Positions 15,431 to 24,233 are shown, counted from the stretch's first letter. The stretch is 34,537 bases of DNA from Gammaproteobacteria bacterium (GCA_030037905.1 JASHPX010000111.1:1-34537); one strand, 5' to 3'. Notes: generated by a model from the letters alone, not told the origin. Made by a program: numbers and translations.

Positions 15431-16405
15431 GTGAACGCCGCCAAGGGCGCCCTGTGCCGCGTGGAGTCCGCGGCGCGGTTGACTGCGGCACTGGCAGCAG
15501 CTTCGAGCCCAGCGGATCGGTGTCGCTGGTGGTTGCTGAGGGGTGCAGCCGCAGGCGCCTCGGGCGCCGCCCGAGAGCTGGGGGGCCCTAGTGCCGGGCG
15601 ACTGCAGACGGGCGGCCGCGTATCCGAGCCTGCCGGGTGCAGCCTCGCCGATCTCGCAGCCGACGAGGCGCTCATGGATGGCTGGATACGCGACTGTGGA
15701 CAGCCCCACGCGCGCTCCGAGGTCGGAGGCGCCATAACTGCGCTGCGCGTCTGCGCCCCCGTCATAGATCTTGCTGTCAGCCTTTTGGTTGTGCATCGCA
15801 TCGCAGTTCCGCTGCCGCCAGACGGGGTGTTGCTGGCGCTGGACGATCGCCGTCGAGTCGCTGGCATCGCGCTACGCGAGGCAACGTTCCTGGTGGACGA
15901 TGGCGACGCCCAGAAGGTCACTGCGGCGGTCCCGACGGGCGAGCTTCCGGCGCCTGGCTCGCTCGGCTCATATCTCGCCAGCCAGCTCGTCGATCTGCTG
16001 CAGCCCATCTTCCAGGCTCTCAGGTCGCGCTCGCGCTACGGCCTGCGCGGAATGTGGGGACAGGCCGTCGATGAGATCGCTGCTGCCGCGATGCGCAGGG
16101 CACGCCTGCTGGGCCTCGATCAGGCCGCGGCTTGGCAGATCGCCGCCGAGCTGACCGATGCCCTGGCGGCAGTGCAGCCGTTGGTCAGAAGGCGACCCTC
16201 CGCTTATTCCGTGTCATGGCCGGGCGGAAAGGCGACGCTCGCGATCAAGGGCAGCTGCTGCCTGTATTTCAAGGTCAGCGCCCATTGCGACGTGCACCGC
16301 TATTGCTCGACCTGTCCGCTACTGGCGGACGAAGAACGCGCGCCGCGCATTGCGAGCCTGCTGCAGCGGGAATACGCACGCCTTCGCCGCCCAAAGGCGG
16401 CCTGA
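15431..16405 (+). CDS. FhuF-like siderophore-iron reductase
   Basis: A 324-aa protein with start GTG 15431; ATG 15674 would give a shorter form. The C-terminal Cys cluster SCCLYFKVSAHCDVHRYCST followed by CPL resembles the FhuF [2Fe-2S] site, which is C-C-x10-C-x2-C in E. coli; here the spacing is C-C-x14-C-x2-C with one additional Cys between. The centre (VHRIAVPLPPDGVLLALDDR, LVDLLQPIFQALRSRSRYGL and AAAAMRRARLLGL) fits the IucA/IucC-FhuF-type fold. Such proteins reduce ferric siderophores in the cytoplasm to release iron. No receptor or ABC importer is next to it; a PepSY-TM protein, also often iron-linked, lies 1.4 kb away. The first ~80 residues are Ala/Gly-rich and poorly supported. Confidence 0.75.
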   Translation: MNAAKGALCRVESAARLTAALAAASSPADRCRWWLLRGAAAGASGAARELGGPSAGRLQTGGRVSEPAGCSLADLAADEALMDGWIRDCGQPHARSEVGGAITALRVCAPVIDLAVSLLVVHRIAVPLPPDGVLLALDDRRRVAGIALREATFLVDDGDAQKVTAAVPTGELPAPGSLGSYLASQLVDLLQPIFQALRSRSRYGLRGMWGQAVDEIAAAAMRRARLLGLDQAAAWQIAAELTDALAAVQPLVRRRPSAYSVSWPGGKATLAIKGSCCLYFKVSAHCDVHRYCSTCPLLADEERAPRIASLLQREYARLRRPKAA

Positions 16406-16443
16406 GCTCAACCCCGAGCTCGGCCTGAGCTCGGCCTGAGCTC
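16398..16443. terminator. Palindrome-rich convergent intergenic region
   Basis: GGCCTGAGCTC occurs three times (from 16399, 16422 and 16433), with the perfect palindrome CCGAGCTCGG (16415-16424) between. It spans the convergent ends of the FhuF-like gene and the small minus-strand gene. The self-complementary GAGCTC units can form alternative hairpins, so a bidirectional terminator is likely, though no T-run is present. Confidence 0.4.
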
Positions 16444-16651
16444 AATGTTGTGGCTTGTGGGTCGTCTCCGGCTGGCGCGTGCCGCTCTGCCCGGGCGCAG
16501 CTGTCTGCGGCCGTTTGCCGGATGAGCCCTGCCCCTGCCCCTGCCCCTGCCCCTGCTCGTGGCCGTGTTCTGCCGGCTGCTGCGACTCCTTGGACGGGGC
16601 GGCTCCCTTCTTCGCCGGCTCCTTCTGATGCTCCCCTTCGTGATGGCTCAT
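16442..16651 (-). CDS. Small hydrophilic Gly/Gln-repeat protein, unknown function
   Basis: A 69-aa protein from ATG 16651, preceded at good distance by AAGGAGAGG. It is composed almost entirely of charged and polar residues (MSHHEGEHQKEPAKKGAAPS) with a (GQ)n tract encoded by repeated GCCCCT hexamers at 16531-16554 and a C-terminus rich in Thr, Gln and Pro. No hydrophobic core is present, so it is likely intrinsically disordered. The strong ribosome-binding site is the main reason to accept it as a gene. It may belong to stress-related small hydrophilins; that is a guess. Confidence 0.6.
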   Translation of the reverse strand: MSHHEGEHQKEPAKKGAAPSKESQQPAEHGHEQGQGQGQGQGSSGKRPQTAAPGQSGTRQPETTHKPQH

Positions 16652-16769
16652 GGTCCGCCTCTCCTTTGCCAAGTGGAGGCCGCAGCATGAGATCGATGCC
16701 CACGGCGTCGCTGCCGGTGGCAGTCGGACGCTGCGGTAGGAGGCTACCAGACACGTCGCTCGCGCCAGC

Positions 16770-17681
16770 CTAACGCCGGCTCATGAGATGGGGCAGCTGC
16801 GCGGCTCTACACGTGAGGATGTGGCAGCGCAGTTCCGCTAGGGTGTCCATGCGGGTTCGCATATGCGCCGCCAGCGCATGCAGATACCCCTGTACGGTCC
16901 GATGCGCATGCTGCACTCGTGGTGAGTCGGGCGGTGCCATCATCGCCAGCATCTGGAGCGTGTTCGGATCAAACACCACGAGCACCGGTTCTCCCCGCCC
17001 CGTCAGAGGTATGGCGTTCAATTGATCGCTGTTCAACCCGAGTGCATGCATACGCTGCTCGAGCGCCTTCTTTTCTGCTCCCGAGAAGTAAGACACATTG
17101 TCGACTTTCTTCAATTGCTTTCGCAGTGCCGGCAACCCCTGCCTCCACTGCTTGAAATAGCGGGGCATTGAAATGACGTCGTCGCCTCCCTGGAGGGTGG
17201 ACATCACGATTTTTATGCGCTCCTTCGGATCGTCGGGCAGTGGCGCCCAGATCCACCTGGGCAGGCTATACCAATGCGGGAGGATTTTTGCCTCTTGCTG
17301 GCGTGCGACGGCCACCTCCTGGGGGCTGATATCGTAGGCCTGCACGAGCTGCAGCTGGTTCTCCGAAAAAGCGTAGTAGAGCGGGCGTCCGTGCCAGAGC
17401 GACACCGTACCGTAGACGAGCGCACAGAGCTGAACTGTCGCAATGATCGCGATGTCGCGGACCAGTTCCCGACGTGGCTTCGTGGCACGCGCCACGACCA
17501 ATGTAATGAGCGGCCCGATGGTCACGTCCACGGCGATCAGCACGGCCGCCACGGTCGGGGCGCCGACTACGTACCAACCGGGCCAGCGATACCAGCCCAG
17601 GTAGAGTGTCCCGAGCACCAGCGTGAGCACGGTGGCGCTCGCCAGCAGATGCAGTCCGAATGCGCGCAGCCGAAATTTCAT
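16770..17681 (-). CDS. TfpX/TfpZ-family type IV pilin accessory protein
   Basis: A 303-aa inner-membrane protein from ATG 17681. The N-terminus MKFRLRAFGLHLLASATVLT continues to LYLGWYRWPGWY, a strong family signature of pilin accessory proteins TfpX/TfpZ. Predicted TM helices lie at ~6-28, 36-60 and 70-92, followed by a large periplasmic domain with PHWYSLPRWIWAPLPDDPKE and RYFKQWRQGLPALRKQLKKV. Family members are normally encoded beside the major pilin and modulate pilin levels or assembly. Here no pilin gene is adjacent, so this copy is an orphan or works in trans. It is divergent from the PepSY-TM gene. Confidence 0.88.
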   Translation of the reverse strand: MKFRLRAFGLHLLASATVLTLVLGTLYLGWYRWPGWYVVGAPTVAAVLIAVDVTIGPLITLVVARATKPRRELVRDIAIIATVQLCALVYGTVSLWHGRPLYYAFSENQLQLVQAYDISPQEVAVARQQEAKILPHWYSLPRWIWAPLPDDPKERIKIVMSTLQGGDDVISMPRYFKQWRQGLPALRKQLKKVDNVSYFSGAEKKALEQRMHALGLNSDQLNAIPLTGRGEPVLVVFDPNTLQMLAMMAPPDSPRVQHAHRTVQGYLHALAAHMRTRMDTLAELRCHILTCRAAQLPHLMSRR

Positions 17682-17841
17682 AGCCTCATCGACAGCAACG
17701 AAGCTGATCCTCCAGAAAGGGCCCTCCTGAGAACCGCTATTTTTCACGAGCGTTTGCGCAATTGAAGTGCGCGGCCGCCTCGTCGGCTGAAAATTGCAAA
17801 CGGCGTCACACTGTGGTGGGGCTGATATAGACTGTCGGGCC
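17682..17841. promoter_or_regulatory. Divergent intergenic region between tfpZ-like and PepSY-TM genes
   Basis: 160 bases must hold promoters for both directions. It is locally less GC-rich (AAAATTGCAAAC at 17789-17800). TATAGA at 17825-17830 is the best -10-like hexamer for the PepSY gene, but no well-spaced -35 is seen. I see no clear Fur-type dyad. Confidence 0.35.
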
Positions 17842-18885
17842 ATGACCCTCGCCGACAGCAAGCTCGCGCGCCAGCCGCAGGCGTTGTGGGTGCGCCGGGC
17901 ACTGTTCCAGCTGCACCTGTGGACGGGGCTCGGTTTCGGTCTTTATATCTGCATGATCAGCCTGTCGGGCAGTGCCATCGTGTTCAGGCATGAGATGGAC
18001 CGGGCGCTCTGCCCGCAGATCATCATGGTCAAGCCGTCCGGACCGCGCATGAGTGATGCGCAGCTCGCTGCCGCCGCGAGACGCTCGTTCCGGCGATTCC
18101 CGCGTGCCAACGTACAGATCGAGGTGCGTGGGCCACGCGTGCCCGGCGCCGCCGTCGAAGTCTGGTATCTCTTCCGGCGAGATCGTATCGAACGGTTGCT
18201 TGACCCGTATACCGGCAAGGACCTGGGGGACGCCACGGCCTGCGAGCCGGGCTTCGTTGCAGGCCTTGCCGATCTGCACGATAACCTCATGGGCGGAACG
18301 ACCGGTCTTGCTTTCAACGGTATCGGCGCGGTGCTGCTGACGCTGATGTGCCTGACCGGCGCGGTGATCTGGTGGCCGGGGACCGCGCGCTGGCGGCGCA
18401 GCCTGACTCTGCGACGCAACGTCCACTGGCGGCGCTTCGTTTGGGACCTGCACGGCGTCGTGGGCTTCTGGATGTTCGCTCTGATCCTGATGTGGGCGGT
18501 GTCGGGTATCTACCTCGCGTTTCCGAACTCCTTTTACGATGTCGGCGATTTTCTGGTCGCACATGGCGCGAGCCGGGCCACTCCGCACAGAATCGACGTT
18601 CTCATCGATTGGCTCGTGCGCCTGCATTTCGGCCGTACCTTCGGTCTGTGGGCCAAGGTGCTGTGGGTGATCCTGGGGCTCATCCCGTGCGCGCTGATCG
18701 TCACGGGCGCCCTGATGTGGTGGAATCGCGTACTGCGCAAGGTCATGGGCCGCTCCGGGGAGCTCATCGGCGCAGTTCCCACATCGCCGGCTACTCCTGC
18801 GCTCGCACCGACCGATGCAACGAGCGCGAACGGCGGGTTGCCCGCAGGTACCGCGGTATCCGCTGCCGCACACGCTCCACTCTGA
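17842..18885 (+). CDS. PepSY-associated transmembrane protein
   Basis: A 347-aa inner-membrane protein from ATG 17842. Four TM helices are apparent: LWTGLGFGLYICMISLSGSA, GAVLLTLMCLTGAVIWWPG, HGVVGFWMFALILMWAVSGI and LWVILGLIPCALIVTGALMW. Conserved His residues at helix starts (QLHLWTG, LHDNLMGG, DLHGVVGFW, LHFGRTFGLW) are the hallmark of the PepSY_TM family and are proposed heme or metal ligands. Family members are often Fur-regulated and linked to siderophore-iron reduction. The C-terminal ~40 residues are a low-complexity Ala/Thr/Pro tail. The end overlaps the proposed ligD start by 71 bases, so PepSY and ligD may be cotranscribed. Confidence 0.87.
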   Translation: MTLADSKLARQPQALWVRRALFQLHLWTGLGFGLYICMISLSGSAIVFRHEMDRALCPQIIMVKPSGPRMSDAQLAAAARRSFRRFPRANVQIEVRGPRVPGAAVEVWYLFRRDRIERLLDPYTGKDLGDATACEPGFVAGLADLHDNLMGGTTGLAFNGIGAVLLTLMCLTGAVIWWPGTARWRRSLTLRRNVHWRRFVWDLHGVVGFWMFALILMWAVSGIYLAFPNSFYDVGDFLVAHGASRATPHRIDVLIDWLVRLHFGRTFGLWAKVLWVILGLIPCALIVTGALMWWNRVLRKVMGRSGELIGAVPTSPATPALAPTDATSANGGLPAGTAVSAAAHAPL

Positions 18886-21691
18886 CGGGTTCGCGGATAT
18901 CCAACGCAAGCAGGACAAACTTCAGGGGCGAAGCGCTGCGGCGGGCAGCCCCGCTCTGCAGCGCTATTCGTCCAAGCGCGCATTCGCGCGCACCCCCGAG
19001 CCTCCACCGAGACTGGCCGCGGCACGCACCGGGCCGCTGCTGTTCGTCGTGCAGAAGCATGCCGCCAGTCACTTGCATTACGACCTGCGGCTCGAGCTCG
19101 ATGGAGTGCTGAAGTCCTGGGCGGTTCCCAAGGGACCTACCGTCGCGCTGGGCATGCGCAGGCTCGCCGTGCAGGTCGAGGATCATCCATTCGACTATGC
19201 GTCCTTCGAGGGCGTCATCGCGGCCGGTGAATACGGCGGCGGCAAGGTCATCGTCTGGGACGGCGGCGTGTATTCGCCGGAAGAGGAGGGCGCGAGCGAC
19301 GGGCAACACTGGTTCGAGCAGCGCTCCGAAGCTGAGAGCCGCGTACGTGCGGCACTGGAACGCGGCAAGCTGAACCTGTTCCTGTGCGGAGAGAAGCTCA
19401 AGGGTTCCTTCGCGTTGGTGCGTACCTCGACGGCCAAGCAATGGTTGCTGCTGAAGCACGAGGATCGCTTCGCCGACGGCGCCGATGTGCTCTCGCAGCG
19501 CGAGTCGATTCTCTCGAGCGCTGCGGTCGAGGACGTGGTCGCTGGACCGCCCGGCGCGCGGCTGGATGCCGAGCGGCTCACTCCCCACGGACCGTCCGAG
19601 CCCATGCCCTCGAGGCTCGCGCCCATGCTTGCCGAGGCGAGCAGCACGGCCGACTTCGATGCAGGCTGGCTGGCTGAGCCGAAGCTGGACGGCTATCGCG
19701 TCATCGCGCATGTCGCACAGGGAGCCGTGCGCCTCATCTCGCGCCGTGGCCTGGACCTCACCGCCGCCTTTCCCGAGATCGTCGCAGAGTTTGCCGGCCA
19801 GGTGGCGTCGATGATCGTCGATGGCGAGCTGGTCGCCTTGGCGAGCGACGGCCGTCCGTCCTTCAATGCCCTGCAGAATCGCGTGCAGCTCAAAGCCCCA
19901 AAGGACATCGAGCGAGCGCAGCGCGAAACACCGGTGGTGTTCGTCGCCTTCGACATCCTGCACTTCGCCGGCATCGATCTGCGCGGCTCGCCCTACGCGG
20001 ACCGCCGGCGCTACCTGCGGCAGTGCCTGCTTCCCTCATCGCGGCTGCAGGTCGTGCACGTCTCGACCGATGCGAAGGCATTGTATGCCGCGGCGCTCAG
20101 CGCCGGGTTCGAGGGCATCGTCGCCAAGCGCATCGACAGCCGCTACGAGCCCGGCAGGCGCTCGCCGGCCTGGCGCAAGGTCAAGCGGGTACAGACGGCC
20201 GAATTCGTCGTCGGAGGCTACACGCGCGGTAAGGGCGCGCGCGAGCCGCTCGGGGCTCTGCTGCTCGGGTTCTGGCGCGGCGATACATTGGTCTATTGTG
20301 GTCACGTCGGCTCGGGGCTCGATGAGCGCACGCTGGTAGATCTGGGCAGGCGCTTTACAGCGCTGCGACGCCGGAAGTCGCCGTTTGCGCAACAGCCGTC
20401 GCTGCACCGTCCGACCACGTGGCTCGAACCCCGGCTGGTCGTGGAAGTGAGCTTTGCCGAGCGAACGCCGGACGGCATGCTGCGCGCTCCCGTGCTCATC
20501 CGCGTGCGCACCGACGTCACGGCCGACAGCGTGCGGCAGGATGCGGTGGCGGACGATCCGCCCCCGCCGAGCTCCGGGCCGTCGCGCACGACAGGCGATG
20601 AGATCGCCACGGTGCTCGAGCAGCTGCGGGGCAAGGACAACCGGCTCGATCTGGTTGCGCTCGACTGGCGCGTACGCGTGACTCATCTCGATCGCGTCTA
20701 CTGGCCCGCCGGCCAGCGTGCAGCGCGCGGCGCGATCACCAAGCGGGATCTCCTGCGGTACCTCGCGGCAGTATCGCCCTACATGCTGCCACACCTGCAG
20801 GATCGCCCCCTGACGATGATCCGCATGCCCGAGGGCATCGGCGGCGAGCGCTTCTTTCAAAAGCACTGGGATGCGCCGCTGCCGCAGTTCGTGCAGACGG
20901 TACGGGTGTTCTCCGAACATGCGGGTGAAAAGCAGGACTACATCCTCGCCAACAACCTGCCGACGCTGTTGTGGCTCGGGCAGAATGGCACTCTGGAATA
21001 TCACGTCTGGCACTCCCGGGCGCATGTGGATGCAGACGCAGTGAGCCGCAGCACCGACTATTCGGCCTCGCTCGCGGCCATGGAATCCTCGGTGCTGAAT
21101 TACCCCGATTATCTGGTGTTCGATCTGGATCCCTACATCTACTCGGGCAAAGAGGCGCAGGGCGCCGAGCCGGAGCTCAATCGCAGGGGCTTCGCCATGA
21201 CGCGTCGCGTTGCCTTCTGGTTGCGCTCGCTGCTGAAGGAAATGTCGCTCGAGGCAGTCGTGAAGACCTCCGGCAAGACGGGGTTGCATGTGTTCGTGCC
21301 CATCGAGCGGACCGTCACCTTCGACCAGGTGCGCCACATCTGTGAGCTGACAGGCCGGCATCTGCTGCGGGAGCATCCACGCGAGATCACCATGGAATGG
21401 GCCACCGCGCGGCGTACCGGTAAGGTCTTCATCGACCACAACATGAATGTACGTGGCAAAACGCTCAATGTCGCGTACTCGCCACGGGGGCTACCCGGGG
21501 CGCCGGTGTCCATGCCCCTGACCTGGGAGGAGCTGGAGGCGGCCGAACCGGGCGATTTCACGCTGCGTAACGCGATGCAGCGCTTGGAGAAGACCGGAGA
21601 CCGGTGGCATGATGTATTGACCAGGAAACAGAGCCTTGCGCAGGCTTTTGGCGGTACCGGCCGAAGTATTGGCCGAGATCAGGCTCCGTGA
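18815..21691 (+). CDS. ligD: ATP-dependent DNA ligase D (PE-LIG-POL), NHEJ
   Basis: A multifunctional NHEJ enzyme of up to 958 aa. The 3'-phosphoesterase domain comes first (LLFVVQKHAASHLHYDLRLE, then KSWAVPKGP, residues ~75-210, with catalytic His/Asp). The ligase domain follows with nucleophile Lys ~290 in EPKLDGYR, FEGIVAKR and WRKVKR. The primase-polymerase domain is C-terminal (~640-940): YWPAGQRAA, metal-binding DLDP at ~770-773, KTSGKTGLHVF and DHNMNVRGKTLNVAYSPRGL. The domain order is as in Pseudomonas LigD. ATG 18815 overlaps the PepSY gene by 71 bases. No ATG or GTG follows before the PE domain, so this start is accepted with caution. The leader before LQRYSSKRAFARTPEP is not conserved. 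ku follows 22 bases downstream. Confidence 0.95.
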   Translation: MQRARTAGCPQVPRYPLPHTLHSDGFADIQRKQDKLQGRSAAAGSPALQRYSSKRAFARTPEPPPRLAAARTGPLLFVVQKHAASHLHYDLRLELDGVLKSWAVPKGPTVALGMRRLAVQVEDHPFDYASFEGVIAAGEYGGGKVIVWDGGVYSPEEEGASDGQHWFEQRSEAESRVRAALERGKLNLFLCGEKLKGSFALVRTSTAKQWLLLKHEDRFADGADVLSQRESILSSAAVEDVVAGPPGARLDAERLTPHGPSEPMPSRLAPMLAEASSTADFDAGWLAEPKLDGYRVIAHVAQGAVRLISRRGLDLTAAFPEIVAEFAGQVASMIVDGELVALASDGRPSFNALQNRVQLKAPKDIERAQRETPVVFVAFDILHFAGIDLRGSPYADRRRYLRQCLLPSSRLQVVHVSTDAKALYAAALSAGFEGIVAKRIDSRYEPGRRSPAWRKVKRVQTAEFVVGGYTRGKGAREPLGALLLGFWRGDTLVYCGHVGSGLDERTLVDLGRRFTALRRRKSPFAQQPSLHRPTTWLEPRLVVEVSFAERTPDGMLRAPVLIRVRTDVTADSVRQDAVADDPPPPSSGPSRTTGDEIATVLEQLRGKDNRLDLVALDWRVRVTHLDRVYWPAGQRAARGAITKRDLLRYLAAVSPYMLPHLQDRPLTMIRMPEGIGGERFFQKHWDAPLPQFVQTVRVFSEHAGEKQDYILANNLPTLLWLGQNGTLEYHVWHSRAHVDADAVSRSTDYSASLAAMESSVLNYPDYLVFDLDPYIYSGKEAQGAEPELNRRGFAMTRRVAFWLRSLLKEMSLEAVVKTSGKTGLHVFVPIERTVTFDQVRHICELTGRHLLREHPREITMEWATARRTGKVFIDHNMNVRGKTLNVAYSPRGLPGAPVSMPLTWEELEAAEPGDFTLRNAMQRLEKTGDRWHDVLTRKQSLAQAFGGTGRSIGRDQAP

Positions 21692-21713
21692 GGGGCCGCA
21701 TGGAGAGGCAGAT

Positions 21714-22592
21714 ATGGCCGCACGCTCAATCGGCTCGCTCACACTGTCGTTCGGATTGGTCGCGATCCCGGTGAAGCTCTATTCAGCTACCCAATCGGGT
21801 AGCGCGATCTCATTCAACCTGCTGCACAAGGACTGCGGCTCGCGCCTCAAGCAGCAATACATATGCATCCGGCACGGCACGGTCGTGGAACGTGACGAGA
21901 TGGTCAAAGGCTATGAGTTCGCCAAGGACCAATACGTCACGTTCACACCCGAGGAGATCAAGGCCCTGGAAGAGGTCGGCTCGCATTCAGTCGACATTTC
22001 CGAGTTCGTGCCGATCGAGTCGATCGATCCGATGTATTTCGACAAGGTCTACTATCTGGCGCCGGATAAGGGCGCCGCGAAGCCGTACGCTCTCCTGGTG
22101 GAGGCGCTCAACGAAGCGAAGCGCTGCGCTGTGGGTCATTGGGCCTGGCGAGGCAAGGGTTATGTGGTCGCGCTGCGACCGGTCGGCGACGTGCTGACGA
22201 TGCAGCAGCTGCTGTTCGCCTCGGACGTGCGCTCCGTCTCGGAGCTGGAGGTGCCCAAGCAGGAGGTGCGGCCCGCCGAGCTCAAGCTCGCACGGCAGCT
22301 GATCGACCAGCAGTCGGCCGACCATTACGATCCCAGCGCCTATAGGGACGACGTGCGCGCGCGAGTCGAGGCGCAGATTGAAAAGAAGGTCGAGGGCAGG
22401 CAGATTTCCGTAGCCGAAGCTCCGGTGCCGGAAGTCGGTGGCGGCAAGGTGATCGACCTGATGGATGCCCTGCGCGCGAGTCTGGAAAAGACCGAAGCGG
22501 CGCGCGCCTCTGCCCCGCGCATGGAGCCGCGTAAGGGGCCCAAGCGTGTCGAGCGGCCCGCCAAGACGGCGCGCAAGGCCGGCAGGCGGTAG
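21714..22592 (+). CDS. ku: Bacterial Ku protein, NHEJ end-binding
   Basis: A 292-aa Ku homolog from ATG 21714, preceded by GGAGAGGCAG. The core is intact: MAARSIGSLTLSFGLVAIPV, then SISFNLLHKDCGSRLKQQY-type strands, FVPIESIDPMYFDKVYYLAP, and the long Ku bridge (VLTMQQLLFASDVRSVSELE). Bacterial Ku forms a homodimeric ring on DNA ends and recruits LigD. The C-terminal ~45 residues are Lys/Arg-rich (KGPKRVERPAKTARKAGRR), like the basic extensions that bind DNA and let some Ku proteins slide inward. Together with ligD this is a complete two-component repair system. The MerR/TPR gene follows 16 bases later. Confidence 0.96.
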   Translation: MAARSIGSLTLSFGLVAIPVKLYSATQSGSAISFNLLHKDCGSRLKQQYICIRHGTVVERDEMVKGYEFAKDQYVTFTPEEIKALEEVGSHSVDISEFVPIESIDPMYFDKVYYLAPDKGAAKPYALLVEALNEAKRCAVGHWAWRGKGYVVALRPVGDVLTMQQLLFASDVRSVSELEVPKQEVRPAELKLARQLIDQQSADHYDPSAYRDDVRARVEAQIEKKVEGRQISVAEAPVPEVGGGKVIDLMDALRASLEKTEAARASAPRMEPRKGPKRVERPAKTARKAGRR

Positions 22593-22608
22593 GTGCGCAG
22601 AGGTCGCG

Positions 22609-23514
22609 ATGCAGTCTTACGGCGTGCGGGACATCGAGCGGGTCCTGCAGCTGTCTCGCAGCACCCTGCGCAGTCTCATTGACGGGGGCTTCGTCAAGCC
22701 GACGCGCGGGGCGCGCCGGCAGCTGCGCTTCTCATTCCAGGACCTGGTCGTGCTGCGCGCCGCTCGCGCCCTGCTGCAGGCCCACGTGCCGAGCCGCCGC
22801 ATTCACAAGTCCCTCAAGGAGCTGCGCGCCCACCTGCCCGAGGCCGCGCCGCTGTCGGGCCTGTCGATCTCGGCCGTCGGCGATCGCGTCGTGGTGCGGG
22901 AGGGCCACAATCACTGGGACGTCAACGATGGCCAATACCTGCTGGCGCTCGACGTGCAGGTTCAGGGCGGCGTGCTCAAGGTGGCTGAGTGGAGCGCGCA
23001 AGACGCCACACAGCGCCCGCCGGCGGGCGCTGCCGCCCGAGCAGGCGCTGGCGAGCGAGTGGACAGCGGTGCTGGCGCGGAGGAGCAAGGCGAGCACTGG
23101 GACGCCGATCACTGGTTCGAGCATGGGCTCGGCATGGAAGCCACCGACGTGGATGCGGCCCTCGCGGCTTACCGGCGCGCCGTGGAGCTGGCACCCGATT
23201 ATGCCGGGGCCTGGATCAACTGGGGCCGCCTGCTGCATCAGCACGGCAGACGCACGGAGGCCGAGCAGATCTACCGTCAGGCTCTAACGCAGTGCGGGCC
23301 CGATTCACTGCTGTTGTTCAATCTGGGGGTGTTGCTCGAGGACGAGGGGCAGGTCGGTCCGGCGCTGGATGCGTATCAGCGCGCGATCGGGCAGGATCCG
23401 ACGCTCGCGGACTGTCACTACAATCTCGCGCGCCTGTATGAGGCGCTCGGCAAGCCGCAGCATGCGATCCGCCACCTGGGCCAGTACCGGCGACTGCTCG
23501 GCGACAGCCACTGA
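22609..23514 (+). CDS. MerR-type HTH protein with C-terminal TPR repeats
   Basis: A 301-aa protein from ATG 22609. Residues 1-70 form a MerR-like winged helix: YGVRDIERVLQLSRSTLRSL, then GFVKPTRGARRQLRFSFQDL and an arm-like RRIHKSLKELRAHLP. A middle beta-rich segment (LSGLSISAVGDRVVVREGHN, YLLALDVQVQGG) and a Gly/Ala linker precede at least three TPRs (~170-295): DVDAALAAYRRAVELAPDYA, AEQIYRQALTQCGPDS and ALDAYQRAIGQDPTLADCHY. There is no dimerisation helix or ligand-binding Cys typical of classical MerR sensors. It is wedged between ku and DUF72 with spacings of 16 and 11 bases, so it is probably cotranscribed with ligD-ku and is a candidate NHEJ regulator or scaffold (inference). Confidence 0.85.
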   Translation: MQSYGVRDIERVLQLSRSTLRSLIDGGFVKPTRGARRQLRFSFQDLVVLRAARALLQAHVPSRRIHKSLKELRAHLPEAAPLSGLSISAVGDRVVVREGHNHWDVNDGQYLLALDVQVQGGVLKVAEWSAQDATQRPPAGAAARAGAGERVDSGAGAEEQGEHWDADHWFEHGLGMEATDVDAALAAYRRAVELAPDYAGAWINWGRLLHQHGRRTEAEQIYRQALTQCGPDSLLLFNLGVLLEDEGQVGPALDAYQRAIGQDPTLADCHYNLARLYEALGKPQHAIRHLGQYRRLLGDSH

Positions 23515-23525
23515 GGCGCCGCGCG

Positions 23526-24233
23526 ATGGCACTGTGGGTGGGAACATCGGGCTACAACTACCCGGAATGGCGGGGCAGCTTCTATCCGGAAAAGCTACCC
23601 GCCGCGAAGATGCTGCCCTACTACGCCGAGCGGCTGTCGACCGTCGAGATCAACAATACCTTCTATCGCATGCCTACCGAGAAGACGGTCGCCGGCTGGA
23701 GTCAGGCAACGCCTCCGGGCTTCAAGCTCACGCTCAAGGCGCCGCAGCAAATCACGCATGTGGCGAGATTGCGCGACTGTGCCGAGGCCGTGCGGCGCTT
23801 CATCGAAGTCGCGCAGACACTGGGTCCGAAGCTCGGAGCGCTGCTGTTCCAGCTGCCCCCGTACCTGCGCTCGAACGACGCACTGCTACGGGAATTTCTG
23901 CAGACGCTTCCGGAGGCGCTGCCGGCGGCGTTCGAATTCCGGCATGCCTCCTGGTTCAGCGAGCAGACCTTCGACCTGCTGAGCGACGCTGGCTACGCGC
24001 TGTGCGTGTCCGACAGCGAGAAGTTGTCCACGCCGGCGCGGGTGACCGCGCGTTATGCGTATTTTCGACTGCGGGACGAAGGCTATCAGCCCGCGGAGGT
24101 TGCGCGCTGGGCAGTGCAGATCCGCGAACTCACAGGGGCCTGCGAGCACGTCTGCGTGTACTTCAAGCACGAGGAGGCAGGCAAGGGACCGCAGTTCGCG
24201 CACCTGTTTCTCGATGCATGGGCCCCCCGCTGA
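23526..24233 (+). CDS. DUF72 (YecE-like) protein
   Basis: A 235-aa TIM-barrel-like protein. It opens with LWVGTSGYNYPEWRGSFYPE and has YYAERLSTVEINNTFYRMPT, GFKLTLKAPQQITHVARLRD, LGALLFQLPP and FEFRHASWF, all classic DUF72 motifs. The shape and conserved acidic/aromatic residues suggest an enzyme, but no reaction is established for the family. The C-terminal YAYFRLRDEGY and VYFKHEEAGKGPQFA motifs are intact, so it is full length. It is embedded in the NHEJ gene run with 11 bases before and 19 after. DUF72 genes are seen near DNA repair genes elsewhere, but a functional link here is inference. Confidence 0.93.
   Translation: MALWVGTSGYNYPEWRGSFYPEKLPAAKMLPYYAERLSTVEINNTFYRMPTEKTVAGWSQATPPGFKLTLKAPQQITHVARLRDCAEAVRRFIEVAQTLGPKLGALLFQLPPYLRSNDALLREFLQTLPEALPAAFEFRHASWFSEQTFDLLSDAGYALCVSDSEKLSTPARVTARYAYFRLRDEGYQPAEVARWAVQIRELTGACEHVCVYFKHEEAGKGPQFAHLFLDAWAPR

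Noticed and set aside
16526-16556. CRISPR-like short repeats (CCCCTG units)
   Set aside because: Units are 6 bases with no spacers; this is a coding hexamer repeat for Gly-Gln in the small minus-strand gene.
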